From Sphingobacterium sp. SGG-5 (lineage in GTDB: Bacteria; Bacteroidota; Bacteroidia; Sphingobacteriales; Sphingobacteriaceae), in NCBI RefSeq assembly GCF_011043525.1, contig NZ_JAAKGO010000010.1:1-64000 (forward strand): a stretch of 64,000 nucleotides of DNA. Direction: 5' to 3'. A program made the translations under genes and the position numbers. The notes under the pieces are model-generated. The model worked only from the letters and a program-made list of their open reading frames with translations, was not told the origin of the DNA and did not search any database. This document shows, one piece after another, positions 17,295 to 27,018 of the stretch (its first letter is position 1; every line of letters begins with the position of its first letter).

Positions 17295-18248
17295 TTACAC
17301 CAAATTGACCGGATGCCCTTCCAAAAATGCTTTAAAATTATCGACGACCGTTGCCATGAGGCGAACCCTCGATTCGTGTGTTGCCCAGGCGATATGCGGG
17401 GTAATCAAACAGTTCTTTGCGGTAAACAAGGGGTGATCTGCCACGGGAGGTTCTTTCTCCAAAACATCAAGTCCAGCCGCCCGGATCTTTCCGGCATTCA
17501 GAGCATCTGCTAAGTCCTGTGCATGTACCAAGCCTCCTCTCGAGGTATTAATCAGCACTGCGGATGACTTCATTTGTGCCAATGACCTGCGGTCGATCAT
17601 ATTCGCTGTTGCTTCGGTTAAAGGGCAATGTAAAGTGACGACATCGGCTTCGGTGAATAATTCGTCCAACGAGACCCAGCGGAAGTTTTGCCGATGGGAC
17701 TGATCGGTCTGGGTGCGACTAAATGCCAATACCTCCATACCAAAAGCGCTTGCGACATCAGCGACCTTCTGTCCGATGGACCCTAATCCGATGATTCCTA
17801 ATTTCTTCCCGGACAGTTCCACTAGGGGGTAATCCCAAAAACAAAAGTCCGGACTCGATGACCATTTTCCTTTTTTTACGGCATCGCTATGGCGCTGTGT
17901 CCGAAAGCAAAGTTCCAACAACAGGGAGAATGTCAGCTGAACGACAGAGGTGGTGCTGTACCCGGGCACATTGGTGACGACAATGTCTCTTTCTTTTGCC
18001 CGATCAAGAGCAATAATATTATAGCCTGTGGCCATGACACCAATATATTTGAGCTGGGGTAAGGCATCTATGACCTGCCGGCTTATCGGCACTTTATTGG
18101 TCAATAGCGCGTCGGCCCCTTCTCCCTGCTCGATGACCTGCGCTTCGTCGGTGCGATCATGGATGACCACATCACCAAGCGCATGCAGCGCAGCCCAATC
18201 GAGATCACCGGGATTCATCGCATATCCATCTAATATCACTATCTTCAT
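17295..18248 (-). CDS. D-2-hydroxyacid dehydrogenase (glycerate dehydrogenase type)
   Basis: This 317-residue NAD-dependent D-isomer-specific 2-hydroxyacid dehydrogenase has the dinucleotide motif GLGSIG (residues 154-159) and the catalytic triad R237 (NTSRGG), E266 (LEKEPP) and H285 (TPHIAWAT). Family members interconvert 2-keto and D-2-hydroxy acids such as hydroxypyruvate/glycerate or glyoxylate/glycolate. I chose ATG 18248 (MKIVILDG), the conserved beta-strand; a second ATG lies 15 nt upstream at 18263. It stands alone, divergent from the ECF sigma gene and convergent with rsgA. Confidence 0.88.
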   Translation of the reverse strand: MKIVILDGYAMNPGDLDWAALHALGDVVIHDRTDEAQVIEQGEGADALLTNKVPISRQVIDALPQLKYIGVMATGYNIIALDRAKERDIVVTNVPGYSTTSVVQLTFSLLLELCFRTQRHSDAVKKGKWSSSPDFCFWDYPLVELSGKKLGIIGLGSIGQKVADVASAFGMEVLAFSRTQTDQSHRQNFRWVSLDELFTEADVVTLHCPLTEATANMIDRRSLAQMKSSAVLINTSRGGLVHAQDLADALNAGKIRAAGLDVLEKEPPVADHPLFTAKNCLITPHIAWATHESRVRLMATVVDNFKAFLEGHPVNLV

Positions 18249-18420
18249 TCGTTTATTGCCCATAATTTTTGTGCTTTTATCTACTGAATAGGGTAAAAAT
18301 ACGGATTTTATTGCTTTCCTTGTCTCCCGACATGGAATAATGAAGTTTTTATCTTGAATCATAGCAGGATACTAGAATTTCGCTTAACTTGCAATTGCCT
18401 TACTAAATAAGTATACCAAG

Positions 18421-18987
18421 ATGCCGTTTAATGATGATGATAAATTACTGATCGAGCAAATAAAAGATAAAGACGAGCGCGCTTTTGAGCTATTTTACAA
18501 CAAATATAGTGGCAAGGTTTATAACTTCGTATTATCTATTACCTACAATCCTGATCTCGCCGAAGATATCACGCAAAACTGCTTTTTGACAATATGGGAA
18601 AAGGCAAAACACATCGATGGGGATAAAAATATAAAAAATTATGTATTTACGATAGCCCGGAATTTTGCATTTAAAGAGCTAAAGAAACAGTTATTGACGC
18701 ATGAGTTTACAGATGCCGATGATCGGGAGTTTGACGATTATATCCTTGAAAAGCTAAATGTGAAATATCTGGAAGCACATATCAATAAATTGCTGGAGAC
18801 CCTACCCGTTATCGCACAAAATATTTACCGTCTCCGAAAAGAAAAGGGCTGGTCTTCCAAAGAAATTGCGGAGCGCTTAAATCTATCCGAGCGATCGGTA
18901 GAAGCGCATCTCTACCGCACATTCAAACATCTACGGTCCAATCTAAAGGATTATTTTATTTTGCTGCTGATTGGAGCAAACCTCTAA
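18421..18987 (+). CDS. ECF RNA polymerase sigma factor (FecI/SusCD-associated)
   Basis: This 188-residue sigma-70 family ECF factor directs RNA polymerase to target promoters. Region 2 spans about residues 25-90 (AFELFYNKYSGKVYNFVL, DLAEDITQNCFLTIWE), and region 4 about 125-175 with the helix-turn-helix WSSKEIAERLNLSERSVEAHL. It is followed by a FecR anti-sigma gene, then a SusC receptor with an STN domain. This is the standard Bacteroidota trans-envelope signalling order, so it probably activates the downstream transporter operon when ligand is bound. Confidence 0.93.
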   Translation: MPFNDDDKLLIEQIKDKDERAFELFYNKYSGKVYNFVLSITYNPDLAEDITQNCFLTIWEKAKHIDGDKNIKNYVFTIARNFAFKELKKQLLTHEFTDADDREFDDYILEKLNVKYLEAHINKLLETLPVIAQNIYRLRKEKGWSSKEIAERLNLSERSVEAHLYRTFKHLRSNLKDYFILLLIGANL

Positions 18988-19060
18988 ATGTTAAATTATG
19001 TTAAAAAGCGCTTATCTTGTGCGTATTTTTTCTCTCACAAAGCTATAAAGTACAGTGCGT

Positions 19061-20062
19061 ATGGATGACAGATATTATATCGAATTATTGGAGAGGTTTC
19101 GTTTGGGCTTAGCGACAAAAGAGGAAACTGATCAGCTCAAGGCGTGGATTACCCACCCGGAGGCGAAAGAAATCTGCTATTCCCATTTTCAGAAAAAGTG
19201 GGAAGAAGCATCACCGGTGATGAACACACAACAGCAAGTATCTATGTTAACGCAGATCATGGACAAAATAGGTGCCAACGAAGAGCCTATCCGGGATATA
19301 TCAACCAAAAGATCACCGCGAATACGCTGGGGTTCTTATACCGCCGCGGCATCTATTATATTGTTGATTGGCATAGGCGTATTCTTCTGGGTAAAGAACT
19401 ATCGTCATGCAATGCTTGGGAAGGGCATTGTTACGATTGCCGCCGATAACGGGCAAAAATCGCATGTGATGTTGGCGGATGGAACGCGGGTGTACATCAA
19501 TTCTGATTCCCGAATATCGTATGACGAATCGTACAACAAGAAAGAAAGAACGATAATCCTCGAAGGCGAGGCTTATTTTGAAGTAGCCAAAGATGCCAAA
19601 AAAGCGTTTGTTGTAAAGGCAAATGGAATAAATGTAGAAGCGTTAGGAACGAGTTTTAATGTGAAAGCGTATGCACAGGATGAGTCGGTATCAGTCATAC
19701 TGATTGAAGGTAAAGTAAAAGTTAACGATAGTAAAAATGAAGAGATCCTGCATCCTTACGAAAGGCTTGATTATAAACAAAGCGATAAGCGTTTTACCAA
19801 AACTGAGCTTCATCCGAATGCCAATTACTTGCTATGGCGAAGTAAAGAGCTCATGTTCCAAGGCGAATCACTTGAGGAAATCTGTAAGACGCTACATCGC
19901 ATTTATAATATCGACTTCATTTTCAAAACAGAAGATGCAAAAAGGTATACCTATCGGGGAATTATAAAAAACAGCAGTTTGGATAATGTGATGGAATTTA
20001 TAAGCCGAACGGCTCCCATCAAATATAGAATGTTGTCAGACAGTACGATCGTAATAGAATAA
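19061..20062 (+). CDS. FecR-type anti-sigma factor
   Basis: This inner-membrane anti-sigma regulator of 333 residues has a cytoplasmic N-terminal sigma-binding region, one transmembrane segment (about residues 88-108, YTAAASIILLIGIGVFFWV), a periplasmic FecR domain (ADGTRVYINSDSRI, EGEAYFEVAKD, ALGTSFNVKAY) and a C-terminal DUF4974 domain (LEEICKTLHRIYNIDFIF). It links the STN domain of the SusC receptor to the ECF sigma factor encoded 73 bp upstream. I chose the ATG at 19061; a GTG two codons earlier is possible. Confidence 0.92.
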   Translation: MDDRYYIELLERFRLGLATKEETDQLKAWITHPEAKEICYSHFQKKWEEASPVMNTQQQVSMLTQIMDKIGANEEPIRDISTKRSPRIRWGSYTAAASIILLIGIGVFFWVKNYRHAMLGKGIVTIAADNGQKSHVMLADGTRVYINSDSRISYDESYNKKERTIILEGEAYFEVAKDAKKAFVVKANGINVEALGTSFNVKAYAQDESVSVILIEGKVKVNDSKNEEILHPYERLDYKQSDKRFTKTELHPNANYLLWRSKELMFQGESLEEICKTLHRIYNIDFIFKTEDAKRYTYRGIIKNSSLDNVMEFISRTAPIKYRMLSDSTIVIE

Positions 20063-20120
20063 ATCGAGAACTAATATTAAAAAAAGATGTGATGAGAAAA
20101 CCTTAAAAGAAATAAAAAAA

Positions 20121-20153
20121 TACGGAATCATCCCTGAGAAAGCTGATCCCGTA
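20121..20153. other. Imperfect inverted repeat between fecR and susC
   Basis: The arms TACGGAATCA and TGATCCCGTA pair with one mismatch around a 13-nt loop. The element lies in the 220-bp leader before the SusC gene and could be a regulator-binding site or an RNA hairpin. Confidence 0.4.
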
Positions 20154-20194
20154 ATCTTTGTAATTAAAGTAATTGAAGAAGTGTACAAGCCTAT

Positions 20195-20229
20195 TAGCCG
20201 TTGTTATTACTTAACGCGGGCTATTTTTA
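20195..20229 (+). terminator. Probable terminator after fecR
   Basis: The stem TAGCCG / CGGGCTA (one bulge) is followed directly by TTTTTAT. It would end the sigma/FecR transcript before the SusC promoter region, so the transporter operon probably has its own ECF-dependent promoter. Confidence 0.5.
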
Positions 20230-20282
20230 TACGCTTTCTCCAATCGTAAAGTTAATAAAAATCTAACACCAAATCTAAATAC

Positions 20283-23200
20283 ATGAAAAATCAAATCATA
20301 CGATGTATTTGTATCGGCTCTTTCATGCTGTTTTTCTATGGGAATACTTTTGCCCAAATCACTTTATCCGTTAAAAATAAAGCTATCCGGCAGATCATTC
20401 CAGAAATCGAAAAGCAAAGTGGCTATAATCTGTTTTATAGTAATGCATTGTCTGGGCTGAATATTGTAAAGGATCTTTCCGTCGACAACAAATCGATAAA
20501 GGAAACTTTAGACCTCCTGTTCCAGGCTACGGACATTGCCTATCAAATGAAAGAAAATAAGCAAATATTACTTGTGCTGAAAACACAAAATTCAGCCCTG
20601 CAGTCTGAAAATGCACAGCAGCGACAGCAGGTCTCGGGTATTGTCAAAGATCATTCGAACACGCCGGTCGTGGGAGCCAGCGTCGCCATCAAGGGGACAA
20701 CAGCAGGCACCTTTACGAATCCTAAGGGTGAATTTTCCTTAAATATCGCTAAGGGACAGATACTCCAGATATCTTATGTAGGCTTTATCACGCAAGAAAT
20801 AATCATCAGGGATAACCGTCCGCTAGCTGTAACGCTGGTTGCGAACGATCGAGTATTGGACGATATCGTCGTGGTGGGGTACAGCACGCGGTCAAGAGAG
20901 AAACTGATAAGCTCAGTGAGTACGATAAATAATGCCGAGCTCGTGAAAACGACCACGCCTAACTTAGAAAATGCCCTTACCGGGCGCGTATCCGGCGTAT
21001 TTTCCCGCCAATCGAGCGGAGAGCCGGGTTCGGATGCCGCTAACTTGCAAATTCGAGGCTTTGGCGCTGCACTTGTTGTGGTAGATGGCATTCCCGGAAG
21101 AAATTATAGCCAGCTTGATCCTTCCGAAATCGAATCGATTTCGGTATTGAAAGACGCATCGGCTGCCGCGGTGTATGGTATGCAAGGTGCGAACGGAGTG
21201 ATATTGGTCACGACGAAACGGGGCTCAAAACAGAAAAAGACAAGTATCGATATCAGTACACGTTATGGGCTGCAGATTCCACACAACTACCCGGAGGTCA
21301 CGAATGCAGCAACATGGCAACGCTTGGTAAACGAATACAATGCCAACATGAAGTTGATAAACGATAAGAATGCAATCATCAACGACAGCGAACTGATGAT
21401 TCGGGATTTTCCTAATGAAACAAACTGGTACGACGAAATGATCCAAAATGCGCCTATCTCGCAATCAAACATCAACTTGTCGGGCGGGTCGGACAAAATG
21501 GCTTATTTCTTTTCTGTCGGTTTCTTGCAACAGGAAGGTATATGGTCGACAAACTCGACATCGAAAAAACGGGTCAATCTGCGTAGTAATCTGGATATAG
21601 ATGTGTCGGACGACCTTAGCCTATCTATGGGAGTGGGGGCTTTTCTCGACAATCTGGATTACCCGGGCCGTGGTGCCGCAGAAATCGCGCGAAGCCTAAA
21701 AAATACGGCTCCGAATATCCCGGTACGGTGGGATGCTTATCCAGATTATTATGCGTTCGGCGGAGAGGGAACGGACAATCCGATGGCGATGGCGGACGAC
21801 GCAACATCGGGGTACAACCGACATCGCAGAAAAAACCTGAATGTGGATTTGGGACTCAAATATGATATACCTTTTGTTGATGGGCTTTCGTTGAAAGCGA
21901 ATATCGGCTATACGGCAGAGGACGCCTGGAATAAAAATTGGTATATGAATATCATCTATGCAGGCTATAGGGTCGATGCAGACGAATATTATCAGAGTGC
22001 CTCTGCTTCTAACACCAATAAAGCCAGCCTTTCGCTCAGCGATGGAAACAATTGGAACTTAACCGGACAAGGATTCATAAACTATTTAAATTCCTTCGGG
22101 CAGCATAATCTCAATTCAGGGCTGGTTTTTGAATTCTCTCAAGCGCAAAATAAATCGACGATAACATCCCGGGGAGAGTTTCCATCGACAATATTGGATA
22201 TGTTGGCGGGGGGACTGAATAACAAGCAGGTATCGAATAGTGAGGGGCTGCGGGAGTACCGTTCGGCATCTGTCATCGGTCGCTTTTCTTATGACTATGC
22301 CGCTAAATATTTTGTTGACTTCAATGCTAGATATGACGGTGCTCAATATTTTGCAGATAAATGGGGCTTATTCCCGTCTGCTGCTGTAGGATGGATGTTG
22401 ACAAAAGAGGACTTCATGACGTCCTTAAAACCGATAATCAGCGAATTAAAAATCCGGGCATCCTGGGGGCAGCTTGGGGATTTATCCGCTGCTAAAAGTT
22501 ATTATGATTCGTATGAGCAATACTATTTTCAGAGCGGGTACCGATATCCCGGAGAAATCATCAATTTTGGTGACCGGGCCATATACGGATTGACTCCTAC
22601 GGTCAATGCCAACACGGCGTTCACCTGGTCGAAGTCGACGATGGTTAACCTAGGGATTGACTTTAAATTATGGAATGGATTATTAGGGGGTTCGGCCGAA
22701 GTATTCCGCCGCAATCGTTCCGGTCTTCCTGCACAAAAAGCGAACGACAATGCAGGAGCCTTAGCTACCTGGTACAACCTGAACAATGATAACACGCGTG
22801 GATTTGAAATAACGCTGAACCACCATAATAAGTTTCGGACGCTGGATTACTTCGTCGGTGGAAATATCTCTTGGTCCCGCACACAAAACGGGCATTTGGA
22901 GCATGGGCAATTTACAAGCGGCTATCAACAATGGAAATGGTATAACGGAAACCAATGGAATAATGTGCGATGGGGATTAAATCAGGTGGGGCAGTACCAG
23001 TCTTATGATGAAATCGCCAATGCCCCTATGCACAATAATTCGAATAATAATGCAGTGATATTGCCGGGCGACCTTAAATATGAAGATTGGAATGGCGACG
23101 GCTATATAGACGACAACGATATGCGCCCTATCGGTCGTACATCCTACCCGGAGCTCGTGTTTGGTATTAATATGGGCGCTGCATGGAAGGGCTTCGACAT

Positions 23201-23657
23201 CAATCTGTTTTGGCAAGGGGGTGCATTATCGAACTTCCAGATCAGTGCATTTGATATGGATGCTTTCGAGGAAGGAAAAACTTTCCGCAATGCATGGAAT
23301 TACTTTAGTGACCGTTGGTATAAAGCCGATTATACAGATCCTAATGCGGTTTGGATTCCGGGATACTTCCCAGCTATACGCGACATGAATGCCCAAACGA
23401 TCAACCGTCAGCCCTCTAATTATTGGATGTGGAACGGTAATTATATCCGATTAAAAAACATTGAATTGGGCTACACGTTTCCGAAGAGTATCATCGGATC
23501 TAGGATAAAACAGCTGCGTGTATATGGTAATCTTTATAATTTCCTAACATTCTCATCGCAGAAATATTTTGATCCTGAACAAGCGGAAACCATCTTGTCG
23601 TTTGCCTCCTATCCGCAGATAAAATCCTTCAACGCAGGTGTTAATCTAAAATTTTAA
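20283..23657 (+). CDS. SusC/RagA TonB-dependent transporter with STN signalling domain
   Basis: This 1124-residue outer-membrane receptor imports oligosaccharides, peptides or siderophore-like ligands using TonB energy. A signal peptide (residues 1-24, ending TFA) is followed by a secretin/TonB short N-terminal domain (about 25-100) that contacts FecR, a carboxypeptidase-regulatory beta-sandwich (about 116-200, GIVKDHSNTPVVGASVAIKG), the TonB-box region DDIVVVGYSTRSRE, the plug (to about 320, AAVYGMQGANGVILVTTKRG) and a barrel ending VNLKF. It heads an operon with SusD and three further secreted proteins. The STN domain and upstream sigma/FecR pair indicate ligand-dependent induction of its own operon. 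Confidence 0.95.
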   Translation: MKNQIIRCICIGSFMLFFYGNTFAQITLSVKNKAIRQIIPEIEKQSGYNLFYSNALSGLNIVKDLSVDNKSIKETLDLLFQATDIAYQMKENKQILLVLKTQNSALQSENAQQRQQVSGIVKDHSNTPVVGASVAIKGTTAGTFTNPKGEFSLNIAKGQILQISYVGFITQEIIIRDNRPLAVTLVANDRVLDDIVVVGYSTRSREKLISSVSTINNAELVKTTTPNLENALTGRVSGVFSRQSSGEPGSDAANLQIRGFGAALVVVDGIPGRNYSQLDPSEIESISVLKDASAAAVYGMQGANGVILVTTKRGSKQKKTSIDISTRYGLQIPHNYPEVTNAATWQRLVNEYNANMKLINDKNAIINDSELMIRDFPNETNWYDEMIQNAPISQSNINLSGGSDKMAYFFSVGFLQQEGIWSTNSTSKKRVNLRSNLDIDVSDDLSLSMGVGAFLDNLDYPGRGAAEIARSLKNTAPNIPVRWDAYPDYYAFGGEGTDNPMAMADDATSGYNRHRRKNLNVDLGLKYDIPFVDGLSLKANIGYTAEDAWNKNWYMNIIYAGYRVDADEYYQSASASNTNKASLSLSDGNNWNLTGQGFINYLNSFGQHNLNSGLVFEFSQAQNKSTITSRGEFPSTILDMLAGGLNNKQVSNSEGLREYRSASVIGRFSYDYAAKYFVDFNARYDGAQYFADKWGLFPSAAVGWMLTKEDFMTSLKPIISELKIRASWGQLGDLSAAKSYYDSYEQYYFQSGYRYPGEIINFGDRAIYGLTPTVNANTAFTWSKSTMVNLGIDFKLWNGLLGGSAEVFRRNRSGLPAQKANDNAGALATWYNLNNDNTRGFEITLNHHNKFRTLDYFVGGNISWSRTQNGHLEHGQFTSGYQQWKWYNGNQWNNVRWGLNQVGQYQSYDEIANAPMHNNSNNNAVILPGDLKYEDWNGDGYIDDNDMRPIGRTSYPELVFGINMGAAWKGFDINLFWQGGALSNFQISAFDMDAFEEGKTFRNAWNYFSDRWYKADYTDPNAVWIPGYFPAIRDMNAQTINRQPSNYWMWNGNYIRLKNIELGYTFPKSIIGSRIKQLRVYGNLYNFLTFSSQKYFDPEQAETILSFASYPQIKSFNAGVNLKF

Positions 23658-23661
23658 AGTC

Positions 23662-25512
23662 ATGAAAATAAAACTGACCCTATTATGGTGTATAGCTTTC
23701 ACTTGTTTTGGATGTAGTGATTGGCTCGATATTGATTCAAAGGTTATTATTACAGATGAAGATATTAAAAACTATCCCGAGCTGGCGGAAGCGCAATTTT
23801 TGTCCAATTATGCCGAACTGCGCAAGACGGTTCATTCCATCGGCGATGGAGCAATGACCTACAGGCAGCATCATTTGGAATCTTTTACCGACGATGGTGC
23901 AAGTAATATAGACTGGGAGGCAGGGGTTATGCGTAACAACTCTCCGGGACTGGTCTTTGGTGGAATATTTTCACAAAGCAGTGGCGAAAGTTTCACCGCG
24001 GTATGGAATTACAAACAGATCAATATCGTCAACAAATTTATCCACGCGTATAGCAATTCTACGGATGAAAGAATATTGCATATGGTGGGTGAAGCCTTGT
24101 TTATCCGCGCATACCTGTATTTCGAAATGGTAAAACGTTATGGCGGGGTTCCGCTGTTTGCCGGGCCGTTAGATGGCGTGTCGGCCATCAATAAAAGAGC
24201 AACTGAGGAAGAGTCATGGCGCTTTATCCAAAACAGCGTGGACTCGGCTATACTGCTTTTACCTGATACCCAGCCCATCATCGCCGAAGACAAAGATAGA
24301 GCCAATAAGTATACTGCGCTGGCGCTGAAGTCCAGAGCCATGTTGTATGCAGGTACTATTGCCAAATATGGTAGTGTATTAAATAATAACTTGCAAGGAA
24401 TACCGCAAAGCAGCGCCAAAGAATTCTTGCTGGAAGCCGCCGAAGCCGCGGATCAGATCATAAATCACAGCAACAATAAGTACAAACTCAGTGCAGCTTT
24501 CGGCGACCTGTTCAATGGAAAGGATGAAGATAACAATGAGATTATCTTTCGTTTTAGCAACACGGCCAAGTCGGGGACACAAGTGTTTATCGACTATTGG
24601 AATCAATCGTACCGGATGAAAAAAGCCGGGTACACGGCCTTTATGGTGCCCGCTCTGGATATCGTCGAACAGTTCGAAACCCTGGATGGCACTATAGTTC
24701 CTTTGGAATATGGAGTAGCAAAAAATAACATGGAAGATTTCTTTACCAATAGGGATAAGAGGTTGGCAGCGAGTATTATTTATCCAGGTGGGGAATTCTT
24801 GGGTGAGCGCTTTAGTATCTACAAAAAAACTGTTGTCAAGGAAGCTGGTGGAGCTACCAAGGAATATTTTTACAACAATCAGCAGGAATGGGCTGATGCC
24901 GGAAAAGTTCCCGGACATGAGCAGTATATGAAAAGTGGATTTGATGGTATTTTTTTCAACAACTCCGGTGCAGGAACAACGAATTTCGGCTTTTTCTTAA
25001 AGAAAACGCTGTATGGCGTAAAGCGACAAGAAGACTACCTCAATCATGAGAATGACCAGGATGCAGTGGTATTGCGTTATGGAGAAGTGGTATTGAATTT
25101 TGCCGAAGCGGCTATAGAACTCGCCGATTTGGGGGAACCGCAATATATGATGTCAGCGCAGGTTGAGTTTGACCAATTGCGTGCTACCCATGGAGGTCTG
25201 CCGCCGAAAACACTCACCATCACATCCGTGCGGCATGAACGGCGGATTGATCTGCTGTATGAAGGGTTCCGGTATTGGGATCTGAAACGCTGGCGTATAG
25301 GAACGCAGATGCACAACAGCACATTAAAAGCTTTGCATCCTGTATTAAACATTGATGAAACTGTGTCTCCAGTGCAGGTATTTTACACATTGGAAATGGC
25401 GGATGCACCTGCCTTAGCCACACGCGTAAAATGGTTCGAGGAAAGGGATTATTACAGTCCTATCCCGACCAGCCAAAATCCGGGGATAACGCAAAATATA
25501 GGTTGGGAGTAA
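23662..25512 (+). CDS. SusD/RagB outer-membrane lipoprotein
   Basis: This 616-residue SusD-family protein is a surface-exposed lipoprotein forming a lid over the SusC channel. The lipobox is FTCFGC (Cys at about residue 19) followed by SDWLDID, typical of the family. The TPR-like helical N-terminal half includes EALFIRAYLYFEMVKRYGGVPLF, written here in parts (ALFIRAYLYFEMVKRYGG), and the C-terminal signature ERRIDLLYEGFRYWDLKRW is present. It begins 4 bp after the SusC stop. Ligand type cannot be read from the sequence, but downstream genes give no clear polysaccharide lyase or hydrolase before the GH1 gene. Confidence 0.95.
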   Translation: MKIKLTLLWCIAFTCFGCSDWLDIDSKVIITDEDIKNYPELAEAQFLSNYAELRKTVHSIGDGAMTYRQHHLESFTDDGASNIDWEAGVMRNNSPGLVFGGIFSQSSGESFTAVWNYKQINIVNKFIHAYSNSTDERILHMVGEALFIRAYLYFEMVKRYGGVPLFAGPLDGVSAINKRATEEESWRFIQNSVDSAILLLPDTQPIIAEDKDRANKYTALALKSRAMLYAGTIAKYGSVLNNNLQGIPQSSAKEFLLEAAEAADQIINHSNNKYKLSAAFGDLFNGKDEDNNEIIFRFSNTAKSGTQVFIDYWNQSYRMKKAGYTAFMVPALDIVEQFETLDGTIVPLEYGVAKNNMEDFFTNRDKRLAASIIYPGGEFLGERFSIYKKTVVKEAGGATKEYFYNNQQEWADAGKVPGHEQYMKSGFDGIFFNNSGAGTTNFGFFLKKTLYGVKRQEDYLNHENDQDAVVLRYGEVVLNFAEAAIELADLGEPQYMMSAQVEFDQLRATHGGLPPKTLTITSVRHERRIDLLYEGFRYWDLKRWRIGTQMHNSTLKALHPVLNIDETVSPVQVFYTLEMADAPALATRVKWFEERDYYSPIPTSQNPGITQNIGWE

Positions 25513-25533
25513 TTATTTACCTAAAAACGAATA

Positions 25534-27000
25534 ATGATGAAAATGAATTATATCTATACAAGCATCAGCTTGCTTTGCCTCTTATCGGTTTTCAGCTTTT
25601 CCGGTTGTGAGCTGGACGATCGTATGGACGACCTGACAGGCGGTTATGAGGGTATCCTCATCGATAAGTTGACCGGCGACACGGTCTCCACGGAATATTA
25701 CGGAGCGAAGATTAAATTATTGGACATGGCCTATGGCGAGGTCGCCCAGCCTTTGGTTTACAATATTTTACCGTCGGGTGAATATAAAAATACGAAGGTC
25801 TACCCATCGAAGTATAAGATCTGGGCAGAAGGACCTTTCTATCAACAAGACACCATCTTTGGTGATATAAAACAGATGAAGAACATGAATCTGACGGTAA
25901 CACCGAATATCAGCCTGACGATAGAAAAGATTGAACTCAAGTTTGGGATCGCTGCCGAGGTGACCTATGCGTATGAAGTGTATAACCCCTACGCGACCAG
26001 TAGTGACATTGGCATCGTATATGGAACCGATCGCTATCCTGGATTTCGTACAGCAATGAATGAAACGGAATCTGCAAAAACGTACAAAAGAATAACAACG
26101 GGGCTGACGGCAAAAACGGGAACATTTACGGAAACGATTTATCTGGAACCCCACACGGTCTACTACCTGCGGGCGCTCGGTAAAACCAACAATAGCGGGG
26201 ATTATTGGAACTACTCCAAACAACATGTGATTTCCGCTTCGGATGTGGATATCAGTGGTATACCTTTAGCGATGAAGCAGGGCGTAACGAGTGCTACTTC
26301 AGCGGTTTTACAATGGACCTTCCCTGAATCCATCGTGGACAAGATAAAAGTATCCTATACCGACAAGGATGGCACTACTGTCACGGATTTATTTGCTCCA
26401 GGTAAAAGTTCTTACATCGCCAACCTGCCTTACAACTCCACTACAGCAGTCAGCGTAGAATTATTGACCAAAACAGGCGAAAGCAGCGGCGTGAAAACAA
26501 TCCAGATAGTAACCAACGCGTTGTCTGATTATTATGTAAAGGCGACCCAACTAGGCAGGCCCGAAAATGTTCCATTGTTCAATGACCGGGCTTTTAAGAT
26601 GTCGCTATCCAAGAGTTATGCTGAAATAAAGGGTCCGTCTGTCGACCCGGGATGGGTCACAAGTCCTTTTCGGGTAGAGTTTATTGATTGGTGGAACAGT
26701 TGGGCGGATCCAACAAATATGCCTAAAAACCAAGATATAGAAAACTATACTGCGTTCACTTTGTATGGCGAAACTAAATCATTGCTCGATTTGCTTCCAT
26801 TTACAAATCTGGAAACGCTGACCATTAGGCGAGGAGAAGACTTGTTCGATACGGGACTGGCGATTGATCCACAGGTAGATCTTACGGTATTGAAAAAACT
26901 GAAGAAGTTGAGCACCGTAGAAATAGGCCCTGGGGTACCGTTGACGGAATCTGATTTTAACGATGCAGGCCTCGCACATCTGACGATAATAAAACATTAA
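25534..27000 (+). CDS. DUF3823-like surface lipoprotein of the SusCD operon
   Basis: This 488-residue lipoprotein has the lipobox FSFSGC followed by acidic residues (ELDDRMDD), a pattern associated with surface export in Bacteroidota. The N-terminal part (about 35-125, GGYEGILIDKLTGDTV) resembles the DUF3823 beta-sandwich found next to SusCD pairs. It is followed by a fibronectin-like segment (about 240-335, LQWTFPES, SYTDKDGT) and a C-terminal region rich in W, D and leucine-repeat-like blocks (FTNLETLTIRRG, LKKLKKLSTVEIG). A ligand-binding accessory role is inferred from position only. Confidence 0.7.
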   Translation: MMKMNYIYTSISLLCLLSVFSFSGCELDDRMDDLTGGYEGILIDKLTGDTVSTEYYGAKIKLLDMAYGEVAQPLVYNILPSGEYKNTKVYPSKYKIWAEGPFYQQDTIFGDIKQMKNMNLTVTPNISLTIEKIELKFGIAAEVTYAYEVYNPYATSSDIGIVYGTDRYPGFRTAMNETESAKTYKRITTGLTAKTGTFTETIYLEPHTVYYLRALGKTNNSGDYWNYSKQHVISASDVDISGIPLAMKQGVTSATSAVLQWTFPESIVDKIKVSYTDKDGTTVTDLFAPGKSSYIANLPYNSTTAVSVELLTKTGESSGVKTIQIVTNALSDYYVKATQLGRPENVPLFNDRAFKMSLSKSYAEIKGPSVDPGWVTSPFRVEFIDWWNSWADPTNMPKNQDIENYTAFTLYGETKSLLDLLPFTNLETLTIRRGEDLFDTGLAIDPQVDLTVLKKLKKLSTVEIGPGVPLTESDFNDAGLAHLTIIKH

Positions 27001-27018
27001 CCGATGAATACAATACAT